Counted from the stretch's first letter, positions 36,401-45,090 are shown. The stretch: 64,000 nt of DNA from an uncultured Prevotella sp. (GCA_900316015.1 ONBG01000001.1:1-64000); one strand, 5' to 3'. The notes: generated from the letters alone by a model not told the origin. Translations and numbers: made by a program.

Positions 36401-36851
36401 TAAAGACTTTGATTTTAGCTTCCAATTTAATGGGATGTTTGATCGAAAGATGGAAGATCCTACTGAAATGGAGTATGGCCTTGGTGGCGGTGATATAGCT
36501 CGTTATGGATATAACGCCCTTCGTATCATTAATAATCGCTGGACATGGGACAATCCTTCCACAAAATATCCATGTTCTTTTAATGGTTGGGATAATAATT
36601 ACACTTCGGGTGACTGGTATTATCAAAATGCGTGGTTTATCCGTCTGGCCAATATCACCTTAGGTTGGTCCCTTCCACAAAAATGGTTAGCCCATACCAA
36701 TGGGATCATATCTAAAGTCCGCTTATCTTTAAGTGCAAATAATTTGTTCTGTATTACTCCGTATGACGGTCTTGACCCAGAAACAGATTACTATACAGCA
36801 GCTTATCCAAATGCCCGTACTTATAGTCTTGGCATTAATATTACATTTTAA
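33405..36851 (+). CDS. SusC/RagA-type TonB-dependent receptor with STN domain
   Basis: About 1,148 residues from ATG 33405 (MNVHMKARY; ATG 33417 is also possible). In order: signal peptide, STN signalling domain (about 28-85; ATLKQVFGIIEKQTNYRISY), carboxypeptidase-regulatory-like domain (about 120-200; VSGVVRDPNGEPIIGAGVYE), the SusC linker LDEVVVVGYGTMKKRDLTGA, plug (LYVRQNSAQPGGGLDILIRG, NDPLYIVDGFPI), then a 22-strand barrel ending in YSLGINITF. It imports oligosaccharides with SusD and signals to FecR. The SusD gene begins 21 bases later. Confidence 0.95.
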   Translation: MNVHMKARYIILMLLLSFCHLVSFSQTQMVNINVRNATLKQVFGIIEKQTNYRISYRNVFIDNRKDITMKKSKASIQEVLDEALSGRQLEYSIIPPTTIIISDRVQKKEVRTIQQNATKKVSGVVRDPNGEPIIGAGVYESGTKNGTVTDVDGRFTLSVQPGSTLTVSYIGFVTKQVKANSNIEVRLSEDNKALDEVVVVGYGTMKKRDLTGAISSVKGDDIALAGVASAAHALAGKAAGLYVRQNSAQPGGGLDILIRGAGSVNAANDPLYIVDGFPIAKLDQEKGSNQRMDPGTQGVLNFLNPNDIESIEVLKDASATAIYGARAANGVVIITTKRGKEGRATVNYSYNYSYQKYSDEYDVLSLKEWMEEKNKSTWEYWVWENQVAPWGAKTLEEALASPKSGQFYTRPYTDADIANAGEGTDWVGLITRDGYVQEHNLSIQGGSKETQYMVSMNYYDNEGIIKNSSMTRYTLKSNFDQRFLKVFKTGLNLTITRIDNDNTQLGSAQYEKSGIIRSAVQMGPNIKAYDQETGTYPINPLLGTQPNPYSLLNNIDKGRTDRLLGNLYLEAYPVKGLTLRVNAGIDRANISRKTYEPKTTLWGKAMQGNADIYTTDNNQYLLEATATYNRIFRNIHKVTLLAGTSYEQFNVEASNLGNNNFLTDGFIYNNMNAGSGTKTVGSGFSKNKMESYFFRANYSLMDRYYLTTTLRADGASVFAKNHKWGYFPSVALGWTMSEEKWMKPMEWLSMLKIRASWGKTGNSDIGTNAFASYYAAAAYNKEDKSQVIGVFQGKLENPDLKWETTTEWNLGFDFGFLNNRILATIEYYHKIVSDLLNYKPLNYYHDVSRVMANMGKTQSTGIEVTLNTTNVKTHHFMWTTNFTFTKYKDRWKERTSDWKPSVYEKVDDPIRPIYSRLADHILQIGEEVPAAQPNLKPGEIVIKDINGYKRDAEGQPVVDENGRFILTGSPDGQIDDADCVLIGSQDPGWMAGMINTLHYKDFDFSFQFNGMFDRKMEDPTEMEYGLGGGDIARYGYNALRIINNRWTWDNPSTKYPCSFNGWDNNYTSGDWYYQNAWFIRLANITLGWSLPQKWLAHTNGIISKVRLSLSANNLFCITPYDGLDPETDYYTAAYPNARTYSLGINITF

Positions 36852-36872
36852 TTTCAAAAAACACAAGTCAAT

Positions 36873-38441
36873 ATGAAACGCATGAAATTTAAATATTTGG
36901 TTCTCGTGGCCTCATGCTGCCTTATGAGCTTGGGATCTTGCTCAGATCTTGATCCCATTGATTATTCTGAGATCAATCCATCAAATTTTCCAAAGACGGA
37001 AGAAGATATCGAGTCATTAGTAATGTCATGCTATTATCCGTTGAGGGGCAATTGGTGGGATGGTATCTTTACTCCGTCTGAGCGTGGCGTTATGTTTCTA
37101 AATGACTGTACAACTGGTATTTTGAGCGGAACATTCGGTGCTCAGAAAATGTGTTCAGAGTTGAACTATTTCCCGGAAAGTACAGAAATAACATGGCTCT
37201 ACTATACACGTGATGAGCCTTATGGATATGCCAATAAGGTCAGCCGTTGTACATTGGTACTGGATGCAATAGAGAATAGTCCTCTTTCCACAGATGCCAA
37301 AGTGAAATATGAAGCAGAGGTCCGATGCGCACGCGCGTTTCTCTCTTATCTGTTGTATGACATGTTTGGTCCCATTGTTGTTGCTCCTATTGATGCTTTA
37401 AAGAATCCTCTTGAGGAGAATCCCCTTCCACGCTTGTCACGAGCAGAGATGGTGAAATTTATTGATGATGATCTAACATTTGCTGAGGAACATCTGCCAA
37501 TGCCACAAAATGCAGAATATGGTAGATTTAGCAAGGGACTTGCAAAAATGCTAAAGATTCGTTTGTATTTGCATGAAACGGCAAATTATCACTATCCTGA
37601 GGGAGAGACGGCAGGTGACAAGACCTATTATAATAAAGTAGAATCTTTAGCTCGTGAACTGAAAACTTCCTCTTATGGATATTCTCTTCAGAAAAATTAC
37701 GTACAGATGTTCAATCAAGGTGGTCAAGGAAGCAACAATAAGGAAATTATTTGGGCTTTGCCTTGTTCGTACGATGGTCCTTCTTATAACCAATGGCATA
37801 TGATGGTTCTTCCGACTGATTTTGAACAACATGGAATGTCTGGAGGATGGGGAACTGTGACAAGCACTTGGAAATTCTATGATTCCTTTGAGCCAAATGA
37901 TGTTCGTAAGACGAATCTCTTGACATCTTATACAAGTTCCACAGGCGAGGTGATCAATCGTGAGACCGCACAGTCCGCAATAGCTGATGGACCTATTGCC
38001 CTGAAAATAGGCTATGATACTGGCGTGAAAGGTTCGGGTGGTTATTCCAATATTGATTTAATTATTTTCCGGTATGCAGATGTATATTTATCTTTGGCTG
38101 AAGCTTTATGTGAAAAGCCTGGAGCTACGGCAGCCGATCTTCATGAGGCAATTGATAATGTTAATGTTATTAGGAACCGAGCTGGTCTTGCTAATTTGCA
38201 GTACGCTGATTATGATACTCCATCCAAACTTTTAGATGCAATTCTCCTTGAGCGTTGGCATGAATTCTGGTGTGAAAATGGTCAATTCCGTGCCGACTTG
38301 ATTCGTTATCATAAACTGATTCCATGGGTTAAATCGATCAATGATTCTCCTTATGCAGAAGAATATAAGGAACTTTATCCACTCCCATTGAGTGTTATCA
38401 GTGATGGGAAAGGACAAGTCAAGCAAAATCCTGGCTATTAA
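36873..38441 (+). CDS. SusD/RagB-type surface glycan-binding lipoprotein
   Basis: 522 residues, lipoprotein signal with lipobox LGSC (Cys23). SusD features: PSNFPKTEEDIESLVMSCYY near the start, the TPR-forming helices with CARAFLSYLLYDMFGPIVVA, and the C-terminal block VNVIRNRAGLANLQ, LLDAILLERWHEFWCENGQF and PLPLSVI. It forms the lid on the SusC receptor and captures the glycan. Its product partner is the gene just upstream. Confidence 0.95.
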   Translation: MKRMKFKYLVLVASCCLMSLGSCSDLDPIDYSEINPSNFPKTEEDIESLVMSCYYPLRGNWWDGIFTPSERGVMFLNDCTTGILSGTFGAQKMCSELNYFPESTEITWLYYTRDEPYGYANKVSRCTLVLDAIENSPLSTDAKVKYEAEVRCARAFLSYLLYDMFGPIVVAPIDALKNPLEENPLPRLSRAEMVKFIDDDLTFAEEHLPMPQNAEYGRFSKGLAKMLKIRLYLHETANYHYPEGETAGDKTYYNKVESLARELKTSSYGYSLQKNYVQMFNQGGQGSNNKEIIWALPCSYDGPSYNQWHMMVLPTDFEQHGMSGGWGTVTSTWKFYDSFEPNDVRKTNLLTSYTSSTGEVINRETAQSAIADGPIALKIGYDTGVKGSGGYSNIDLIIFRYADVYLSLAEALCEKPGATAADLHEAIDNVNVIRNRAGLANLQYADYDTPSKLLDAILLERWHEFWCENGQFRADLIRYHKLIPWVKSINDSPYAEEYKELYPLPLSVISDGKGQVKQNPGY

Positions 38442-38457
38442 TAAAAAACTGAATGTC

Positions 38458-39903
38458 ATGAATAAATGTATCAAATATATCGTATTGTCCTCTCTCGCAC
38501 TGTTTTCATCCTGTGGGAGTAGTGGTAGTCCTGTGGACCCCGTTGGGCCAGATCCCAATCCATCCACAGAAAAACAAGTGATGAAATCTGTTGTCTATTC
38601 TGGTACCGATGAAACGTTTGCCAATCCTGAACGAGGTTTTTATACGGAGATAGAAGGTAATCTCGTGGATGCTGTATCAGAAATGCGATTGAAAGATCTC
38701 AAGGCGAATGGAAAGACATTAGTACAATTGCTCTACTATCTAAACGATTATACGAATGCCTCACTTCCATCGGAGGGACTTACGAAGGTAGATATGGATT
38801 TTGGTCGTGTTCGCAATGCTGGTTTGAAGGCAATTGTAAGATTTGCCTATACAAATGTCCAAACAGGTCAGGATGCTCCTATGGATATTATTTTGGGGCA
38901 TTTGGATCAATTAAAGTCTGTATTGGCAAAGAATAAAGATGTGATTGCTTGCGTTCAAGCTGGGTTTATTGGTGCATGGGGAGAATGGTATTATTCTTCA
39001 CACAATCTAAATAATGCGGATTCCTACAAGAAATTGTTGGATAAATGGTTGGAAGTCCTTCCCTCGGATCGTTGTATTCAAGTGAGAACTCCTAAATACA
39101 AGCAAGATTATTTGGGACTTTCTGCCCCTATTACGGAGTCACATGCTTATGATGGCACTGCCATTGCGAGGATAGCGCATCATAATGATGCCTTTATGTC
39201 AGACGAAACGAATATGGGCACTTATCAAGATGTGAAAGCAGACAAGGCTTATCTGGGAGTGGAAGGATTGTATCTTCCAATCGGAGGGGAGACCTGTTTG
39301 CCTTCCCCGACGACAGCGGTCAGCAATGGATCATCTGCCGTGTCCGAGATGCAGAGTCTCCACTGGTCCTTCTTGAATGATGCCTATGATAGAAAGGTGC
39401 TGGATAAATGGGAGTCGGATGGTGTCATGACAACCATTAAGAACAAGTTGGGATACCGTATTCAGTTAATAAAAGGTGACTATTCAACTAAGCATATCCC
39501 AGGAAGTGATGTCACAGTCAAGTTGACGTTACAAAATGTTGGATTTGCAGCAATGTATAATCCACGGAAGTTACAGATGGTTTTAGTGTCTGCAGATGGT
39601 CGTAAAAGTTATGTAGCCACATTACCTGAAGATCCCCGCGCTTGGAAGCCATCTAAAAGTATCACTTTTGAGGAATCTATAGCTCTTCCTGTGGATATAG
39701 CCGAAGGTATGTATCAATTATACTTGTATCTCCCAGATGCAGAATCGACCTTGGCAGGAAATCCTCTGTATGCTGTCCGATTGGCAAATAAGGGCATTTG
39801 GGATTCTGCAACAGGCTATAATGACTTGAAAGCCACGATCAATGTGACGAGTTCTTACCATCTGAATAAGAGTACATCGAATATTAAGTTTATAGAAAAA
39901 TAA
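38458..39903 (+). CDS. DUF4874/DUF4832 lipoprotein, putative carbohydrate-active protein
   Basis: The ATG at 38458 gives a lipoprotein signal ending at Cys19 (MNKCIKYIVLSSLALFSSC); the frame is open back into susD. 481 residues. The first half (about 45-300) has the DUF4874 pattern: NPERGFYTEIEG, KTLVQLLYYLNDY, VIACVQAGFIGAWGEWYYSS, IQVRTPKYKQ. The second (about 300-460) is DUF4832: LGYRIQLIKGDY, VKLTLQNVGFAAMYNPRKL. The first part looks like a TIM-barrel with a Glu in the GAWGEW motif. No activity is established for it that I know of. It is the likely enzyme or glycan-binding part of this locus. Confidence 0.8.
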   Translation: MNKCIKYIVLSSLALFSSCGSSGSPVDPVGPDPNPSTEKQVMKSVVYSGTDETFANPERGFYTEIEGNLVDAVSEMRLKDLKANGKTLVQLLYYLNDYTNASLPSEGLTKVDMDFGRVRNAGLKAIVRFAYTNVQTGQDAPMDIILGHLDQLKSVLAKNKDVIACVQAGFIGAWGEWYYSSHNLNNADSYKKLLDKWLEVLPSDRCIQVRTPKYKQDYLGLSAPITESHAYDGTAIARIAHHNDAFMSDETNMGTYQDVKADKAYLGVEGLYLPIGGETCLPSPTTAVSNGSSAVSEMQSLHWSFLNDAYDRKVLDKWESDGVMTTIKNKLGYRIQLIKGDYSTKHIPGSDVTVKLTLQNVGFAAMYNPRKLQMVLVSADGRKSYVATLPEDPRAWKPSKSITFEESIALPVDIAEGMYQLYLYLPDAESTLAGNPLYAVRLANKGIWDSATGYNDLKATINVTSSYHLNKSTSNIKFIEK

Positions 39904-39911
39904 GGATCATT

Positions 39912-41060
39912 ATGGCAACATCTTCTTCAGGACAGAATGCTTCTGGGCAGCGGCTCCTTTCACTTGATGTGCTTAGGGGATTTGATCTTGCCTTGCTTGT
40001 ATTAATACAACCTGTTATTTTCGCCTTGCTGGAAAAAATGCAACCGGCACAAGGTTCTTTCCTTGGATTTGTTTATTCACAGATTGAGCACTTGCCATGG
40101 GATGGCTTTTGCTTTTGGGATATCATTATGCCTTTGTTTATGTTTATGTCGGGAATCACGATACCCTTTGCCATGTCGAAATATAAAAGTGGCAGCTCTG
40201 TGATCGGATACCGTTTCTATGAGAGAATCATCAAGCGTTTTGTCGTATTATGGATTTTAGGCATGTTCTGTCAAGGTAACTTGATGGATTTAGACATACA
40301 TACATTGAAGCTATATTCCAATACTTTACAGTCAATTGCTGTTGGCTATGTTGTCGTTTCTTTTTTGTATGTATTTACTTCTATCCGCACCCAACTATGT
40401 GTGGTGTCTTTCTTCTTTGTGGCTTATATAGCGGTCTTTGCTATATGGGGAGGTATGGATTTCACCATAGGAACGAATATTTGTCAGCAGATTGACAATC
40501 ATTTGTTGGGGCATTTCCGTGATGGAGTTATTTGGCATGGAAACTATTGGTCTTTCGATCCAGATTATAATTATACTTGGATATTAAGCTCTCTTAATTT
40601 TGTAGTCACTGTGTACCTGGGTTGCTTGTCTGGCTATGTCTTGAAGGGTGACCGAACAAAGATGAATAAGTTTCTCTATCTTTTGTTAGGAGGCATCATC
40701 CTGATAGCTACTGGACTTCTTCTGAATGAGTGGATACCTATTATCAAGCATATATGGTCAAGCTCAATGACTTTATTCTCTGGAGGAATTTGCATGGTTC
40801 TGATGAGCGTCTTTTACTTCTGTATTGACATCAAAGGCTGGACGAAGGGAACAAAGTGGCTTAGGGTCTATGGCATGAACTCTCTGGCAGCTTATGTGAT
40901 GATCCATATTCCTTTGGATTCCATCACAGATTGCTTCTTCCATGGATTTCGGCAATGGTTGGGCATTTACTATGTCGTGTTGCAGGTTGCAGTAGAGGTG
41001 CTTGTCATCTTCTTCGTTCTTAAATGGATGTTTAAGCATCAAGTCTTTATCAAAGCATAA
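39912..41060 (+). CDS. Second HGSNAT-like membrane acyltransferase (DUF5009 type)
   Basis: 382 residues, about ten hydrophobic helices. It begins GQRLLSLDVLRGFDLALLVL and has EHLPWDGFCFWDIIMPLFMF, the counterpart of the H-x-x-W-[N/D]-G segment of the family and of the protein at 21628-22701. IPIIKHIWSSSMTLFSGG lies late. It starts eight bases after the DUF4832 gene and is clearly part of the SusC/D locus, which suggests acetylation of the imported glycan or its sugar during uptake. Substrate unknown. Confidence 0.8.
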   Translation: MATSSSGQNASGQRLLSLDVLRGFDLALLVLIQPVIFALLEKMQPAQGSFLGFVYSQIEHLPWDGFCFWDIIMPLFMFMSGITIPFAMSKYKSGSSVIGYRFYERIIKRFVVLWILGMFCQGNLMDLDIHTLKLYSNTLQSIAVGYVVVSFLYVFTSIRTQLCVVSFFFVAYIAVFAIWGGMDFTIGTNICQQIDNHLLGHFRDGVIWHGNYWSFDPDYNYTWILSSLNFVVTVYLGCLSGYVLKGDRTKMNKFLYLLLGGIILIATGLLLNEWIPIIKHIWSSSMTLFSGGICMVLMSVFYFCIDIKGWTKGTKWLRVYGMNSLAAYVMIHIPLDSITDCFFHGFRQWLGIYYVVLQVAVEVLVIFFVLKWMFKHQVFIKA

Positions 41061-41080
41061 CAATTAAATCTTATCATATA

Positions 41081-42841
41081 ATGAAAAAACTATATTTGTT
41101 GATGGTATTACTGCCCATGCTTATGTTCGTGGCATGCAGTGATCATGATACCAATGATTCCAACGAGAAAGATGGTCCCAAACCATCAATGGATCTGGCT
41201 GTGTCCCCACAGAGTGATCTCAATTATGGAGATCATATCTATGTGTCTGGACTGATGAGCGATGAGCGAAATCTGGAACACTATGAATTGATCTTGCGTA
41301 ACAGTGCAGGTGATACACTCGCGACAAAATATCAAATGCTGTTGGGGCAGGAATTTACCTGTAATGATAATATACAAGTGCCGCTACCTAAGAATGCATC
41401 AACGGATCAACTGAGTTTACAAGTAAAACTTGATAATACCCGTAACGGCGAAGAAGTACAATCCTTTGATATCCAGAATGTAGGTATTCCTGATTTTGAG
41501 ACCTTACATTTAATCCTTAGTAATGGGATGGTTGTCGATCTGATTAAGAATGGTAACGTTTACCAAACAGCTACGGAAAGTGTTTTCCCCGCTCATATTA
41601 AAGGGATTATCTCTACGACCACCAGTAAAAGTGGAATATGGTGGGGAACAAAAAATGGAGAGATTGCCTCTATGGCTAAGGATTCCATAACGATTGGTGG
41701 TGATGTTGAGGCTTCATTTACGGTGTCTTTCAACCCGGTTACGTTTGATTTAGACGAAGGTGAGCATCATATCTGGTCACCTGTAGATGCAAGTGATTGC
41801 TATTACCTCTTAGGAACAATCAGCGGGCATTGGATGGATGGTGAGATTACAACAGAACGTTCGAAGATGAAGATGACAGGTTTTGAAAGTGGCAATGATC
41901 GCTATTACACTTGGACCGCACCTGAAGGCGATGACCCAGAGACGGGTATGTGGGGATCCACTGCGGCAGGAGAGTTCCGTTTAAAGAAGGGAAATCATGG
42001 GAAATATATTCTATGGGATGGACATAAAATCATAGAAAGTCCTACGGATGATAAGTCAAAGAGCTTTCCGTTGACAGCTGGAGGTCCCTTTACCATCAAG
42101 GCTAATTTTAAGGATGGAAAGTGTTCCTCCGTTGATGTGTCTGGAGGAGGAAAGTCGATTACTTTCAACGATGAACAAGTGATTGTTAACGGGACCCCCA
42201 TGGCACCCTTTATTAATTTTTCAGGAAATAAGCTCCCAATAAAAAATGGAATGGATTACATTTATGAGGGAAAGGTATCCATGAAGACTGGGCAAACAAT
42301 CTCCTCTGAATTCGATTTGTCTCCATTTACGGCAAATCCAGACTTATTTAATGGAGATGGAAATGCTACTTGGACGTTGAAGTCCATCAGTGATACCTAT
42401 CTAATCCGAATGGATCTGTTTAGTGGAGCTTTGTATGCTTGTCCTACCAGTGGATATCCAAACGTAATCTATATGGACGGATGGAGTTGGGCCCCGAGAG
42501 AATCATCGACAGCCGTGGTTTGGGATGTCAATCAGGTCTTACCCTTAGTCAGGACTTCTTCCGGGACTTACGAAGGAACGTTCTATGATTTTGGATGGGG
42601 TGGCGATGTCGCTTTTTATGTAACATGGCCAGGTAGTGGTAAGACAGTAAGGATTCCGATCACGAACTTCTCAAGTGCTTATCTGAACCCCTCAAACGGA
42701 GATACCAGTTTCCTCATTCCTTCTGGTACAGGATATTACAAAGTCGTCATTGACCTGAAAGACGGCATTAACATTAGCCCTGACGGTACGGTTACTCCTA
42801 AGGGACAGTCTAAGTTTACGCTCAACTATATCTCGCAATAA
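41081..42841 (+). CDS. SusE/SusF-like multidomain surface lipoprotein
   Basis: 586 residues with lipobox VAC (Cys19). It looks like three or four beta-rich domains: an N-terminal Ig-like part (MDLAVSPQSDLNYGDHIYVS), a middle part with DCYYLLGTISGHWMDGEI and a final part with WSWAPRESSTAVVWDVNQVL. This recalls the DUF5016/DUF5125/DUF5121 proteins of SusC/D loci, which probably bind the glycan at the surface. It ends the locus, followed by a strong terminator. Assignment to these Pfam families is from memory. Confidence 0.7.
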   Translation: MKKLYLLMVLLPMLMFVACSDHDTNDSNEKDGPKPSMDLAVSPQSDLNYGDHIYVSGLMSDERNLEHYELILRNSAGDTLATKYQMLLGQEFTCNDNIQVPLPKNASTDQLSLQVKLDNTRNGEEVQSFDIQNVGIPDFETLHLILSNGMVVDLIKNGNVYQTATESVFPAHIKGIISTTTSKSGIWWGTKNGEIASMAKDSITIGGDVEASFTVSFNPVTFDLDEGEHHIWSPVDASDCYYLLGTISGHWMDGEITTERSKMKMTGFESGNDRYYTWTAPEGDDPETGMWGSTAAGEFRLKKGNHGKYILWDGHKIIESPTDDKSKSFPLTAGGPFTIKANFKDGKCSSVDVSGGGKSITFNDEQVIVNGTPMAPFINFSGNKLPIKNGMDYIYEGKVSMKTGQTISSEFDLSPFTANPDLFNGDGNATWTLKSISDTYLIRMDLFSGALYACPTSGYPNVIYMDGWSWAPRESSTAVVWDVNQVLPLVRTSSGTYEGTFYDFGWGGDVAFYVTWPGSGKTVRIPITNFSSAYLNPSNGDTSFLIPSGTGYYKVVIDLKDGINISPDGTVTPKGQSKFTLNYISQ

Positions 42842-42851
42842 TGCATAAAGC

Positions 42852-42896
42852 AAAGAGGGCACATCATTTGACGATGCACCCTCTTTCCTTTTTTAT
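42852..42896 (+). terminator. Terminator at the end of the SusC/D locus
   Basis: AAAGAGGG pairs with CCCTCTTT, with an inner CATC/GATG pairing separated by a two-base internal loop (42852-42886), followed by CCTTTTTTA. It probably also helps stop the convergent ridA-ilvA transcript, though the minus-strand T-run is weaker. Confidence 0.75.
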
Positions 42897-43267
42897 TTCG
42901 CTGCTAAGACTTCAACTTCAACTAAGGCTCCCTTGGGCAACTTCTCTACTGCAACCGCAGAGCGAGCAGGGAAGGGCTGCGTGAAATACTGCGCGTAAAC
43001 TTCGTTCATGGCAGAGAAATCATCCATGTTATCCAAATAGACTGTTGTCTTGACGACATGGCTGAGGTCTGTGCCGGCAGCCTTCAGGATGTTGCCTGCG
43101 TTTTCAATGGCCTGGCGGGTTTGCTCCTTGATCCCACCTTCAACAAAGTTGCCCGTCTTCGGGTCAATAGGAATCTGACCGGAGGCAAAGACGAAACCGT
43201 TTACTTCAATAGCCTGGCTATATGGACCGATAGCTGCAGGCGCATTGTCTGTGTGAATTGCTTTCAT
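42893..43267 (-). CDS. ridA: RidA family enamine/imine deaminase
   Basis: Hydrolyses reactive 2-aminoacrylate and 2-iminobutanoate formed by PLP enzymes, preventing damage. 124 residues, single RidA domain: IGPYSQAIEVNGFVFASGQI, GGIKEQTRQAIENAGNILKA, TVYLDNMDDFSAMNEVYAQY and the substrate-binding Arg in PFPARSAVAVEKLPKGA. It lies 18 bases after ilvA, the enzyme that makes its substrate. Confidence 0.94.
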   Translation of the reverse strand: MKAIHTDNAPAAIGPYSQAIEVNGFVFASGQIPIDPKTGNFVEGGIKEQTRQAIENAGNILKAAGTDLSHVVKTTVYLDNMDDFSAMNEVYAQYFTQPFPARSAVAVEKLPKGALVEVEVLAAK

Positions 43268-43285
43268 TGTTGTTTGCTTTTATAG

Positions 43286-44479
43286 TTATACAAGTAGAAA
43301 TCCCTTATCAGAGAGGGCTTTCTTGATACTCTTGATATGTTCCTCATTCCGGGTCTCTACGGCAACGCTCAGGATGCAAGCGTTTACTTTCTGGCGATTC
43401 TGGGTGCGGTCGTGGTGCACCCCAGTGATATTGGCTCCCATATTGGCAATCGTGGAGATGACCTCTGACAGCTCTCCGGGATGATCCTCCAATTCCATGT
43501 CGATCTTGCAAAGCCGCCCACTCTTGACGAGACCTCGGTTGATGACCCTGTTCAGGATGGTGACGTCGATATTGCCACCGCTGACCACGCATACTACCTT
43601 CTTTCCTTTCACTGGCACCTTGTTGAACATCACGGCTGCCACGCTGGCGGCCCCCGCGCCCTCGGCTACCATCTTCTCACTCTCGATGAGCTTTAAGATA
43701 GCGGCGCAGATCTCATCCTCGCTGACCGTGATGATGTCGTCCACGTATTTCGCACAGGTGTCATACGTGATGTTGCCAGGCTCTTTCACTGCAATGCCAT
43801 CGGCAATGGTGGACACGGATGGCAACATCTCGGGCTTATGGTCGTGAATGCTGTGCACCATGCTGGCTGCGCCTTCAGCTTGAACGCCATAGACTTTTAC
43901 CTTAGGGTTCAGGCTCTTGATGGCAAACGCTACTCCTGAGATCAGTCCTCCGCCGCCAACAGGGACCACTACGGCATCGGCATCTGGCAATTGCTCTACT
44001 AATTCCAGTCCGATGGTTCCTTGACCGGCAATGACATTCTCGTCATTGAAGGGATGGATGAAAGTGTAACCGTATTGGTCGCGCAGCTCCAGGGCTTTCT
44101 GATAAGCATCGTCATAAACACCCGGGACGAGGCAGACCTCTGCTCCCAAACGGCGGGTGGCCTCCACCTTGCTGATGGGGGCTCCTTCTGGCAGGCAAAT
44201 CAAGCTCTTGATGCCCATGGCTGTGGCTCCTAAGGCAACGCCTTGCGCATGGTTGCCTGCCGAGCAGGCGATCACACCTTTCTTCTTTTCTTCTTCCGTG
44301 AGTTGGGAAATCTTGTAATAAGCACCGCGGATCTTGAAAGAACCTGTCTTCTGCAGGCATTCTGGCTTCAAATATACATCACAGTCAGGGTTGATCCTTG
44401 GCGTATGAATAAGCTCCGTCTTGCGAATAACTGGATTCAGCACGTAACGGGCTTTGTAGAAATTGTCTAATTGCAACAT
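43286..44479 (-). CDS. ilvA: Threonine ammonia-lyase (threonine dehydratase)
   Basis: Converts threonine to 2-oxobutanoate and ammonia, the first step of isoleucine synthesis or threonine breakdown. 397 residues. The PLP lysine is Lys49 in KTGSFKIRGAYYKI; the phosphate loop is VVPVGGGGLISGVAFA; CSAGNHAQGVALGA is typical. A C-terminal ACT domain (about 325-397; DHPGELSEVISTIANMGANI) suggests regulation by an amino acid. The biosynthetic form usually has two such domains and the catabolic form none, so the type is uncertain. It is followed by ridA. Confidence 0.92.
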   Translation of the reverse strand: MLQLDNFYKARYVLNPVIRKTELIHTPRINPDCDVYLKPECLQKTGSFKIRGAYYKISQLTEEEKKKGVIACSAGNHAQGVALGATAMGIKSLICLPEGAPISKVEATRRLGAEVCLVPGVYDDAYQKALELRDQYGYTFIHPFNDENVIAGQGTIGLELVEQLPDADAVVVPVGGGGLISGVAFAIKSLNPKVKVYGVQAEGAASMVHSIHDHKPEMLPSVSTIADGIAVKEPGNITYDTCAKYVDDIITVSEDEICAAILKLIESEKMVAEGAGAASVAAVMFNKVPVKGKKVVCVVSGGNIDVTILNRVINRGLVKSGRLCKIDMELEDHPGELSEVISTIANMGANITGVHHDRTQNRQKVNACILSVAVETRNEEHIKSIKKALSDKGFLLV

Positions 44480-44515
44480 CTTACCTATTTATTATCCTAA
44501 ATCTTTTTCCGCTTG

Positions 44516-44547
44516 CAAAAGTAGAAAGATTTGGTCAAAACACCAAG
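44516..44547 (-). promoter_or_regulatory. Promoter of ilvA-ridA
   Basis: On the minus strand: CTTG (44547-44544), 20 bases, TACTTTTG (44523-44516), 37 bases before the ilvA start. Confidence 0.45.
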
Positions 44548-44647
44548 AATTCTTTTGATTTCTTGCTTTTTTCTCCTTTTTCTGAGCATTGTGAAAGATG
44601 ATCCCTCTCTCCGTTTTTTTGTTAGGGGGGGATCATGGAGCAGATGA

Positions 44648-44669
44648 CGCCTGCACGGTCATGCAGGCG
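44648..44669 (-). other. Hairpin downstream of the small lipoprotein gene
   Basis: CGCCTGCA (44648-44655), loop CGGTCA, TGCAGGCG (44662-44669), a perfect 8-bp stem, 31 bases past the stop of the gene at 44701-45090 on the minus strand. A second GC-rich fold around 44598-44636 includes a G7 tract. No U-tract follows, so this is probably a stabilising 3' structure or a factor-dependent terminator. Confidence 0.4.
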
Positions 44670-44700
44670 CAACCTGATCAAGCTGGTTCCTGTGAAAGTG

Positions 44701-45090
44701 TTATTTCTGGATGGGCTCTACGATATAGGAACTTTTGGCTGGATTGTTGACGGCTCCCGTGGCAAAGTCTACGCCGAGTCCAATCAATCCACCGATGGCG
44801 ATATTGCCGAAAACCCAACCGTTGACACTCTTTCCTGGGATGATGTCTGGATAAGTGTAGTGGTCGGATGTGATCTTGATTGGCAAATCAAGTTTCTTCC
44901 TTTTTACCTTGATGGTATAAGGTAGGGTAGCGGTCTGGTAGGTACTGTCAAGTGTTGTGATGGTGATGGGCTCCTGGATTTCTCCAATGAGGTTGACTTT
45001 GGCCTTCGTTCCTGTAAAGATCGTTGCACAAGAAGTAAGCAGGAGCGTGCCCAGGATGGAGGCAACTCCCCCCATGATAGTTTTCTTCAT
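44701..45090 (-). CDS. Small uncharacterised lipoprotein
   Basis: 129 residues with lipoprotein signal MKKTIMGGVASILGTLLLTSC (lipobox Cys21). The mature part is mostly beta (KAKVNLIGEIQEPITITTLD, LPYTIKVKRKKLDLPIKI), then a hydrophobic stretch FGNIAIGGLIGLGVDFATGA and the end SSYIVEPIQK. The pattern CATIFTG...V..NSxP-like opening and glycine-rich late helix is common in small outer-membrane lipoproteins of Bacteroidota; no function is known. It stands alone between ilvA and a Crp-family regulator. Confidence 0.75.
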   Translation of the reverse strand: MKKTIMGGVASILGTLLLTSCATIFTGTKAKVNLIGEIQEPITITTLDSTYQTATLPYTIKVKRKKLDLPIKITSDHYTYPDIIPGKSVNGWVFGNIAIGGLIGLGVDFATGAVNNPAKSSYIVEPIQK

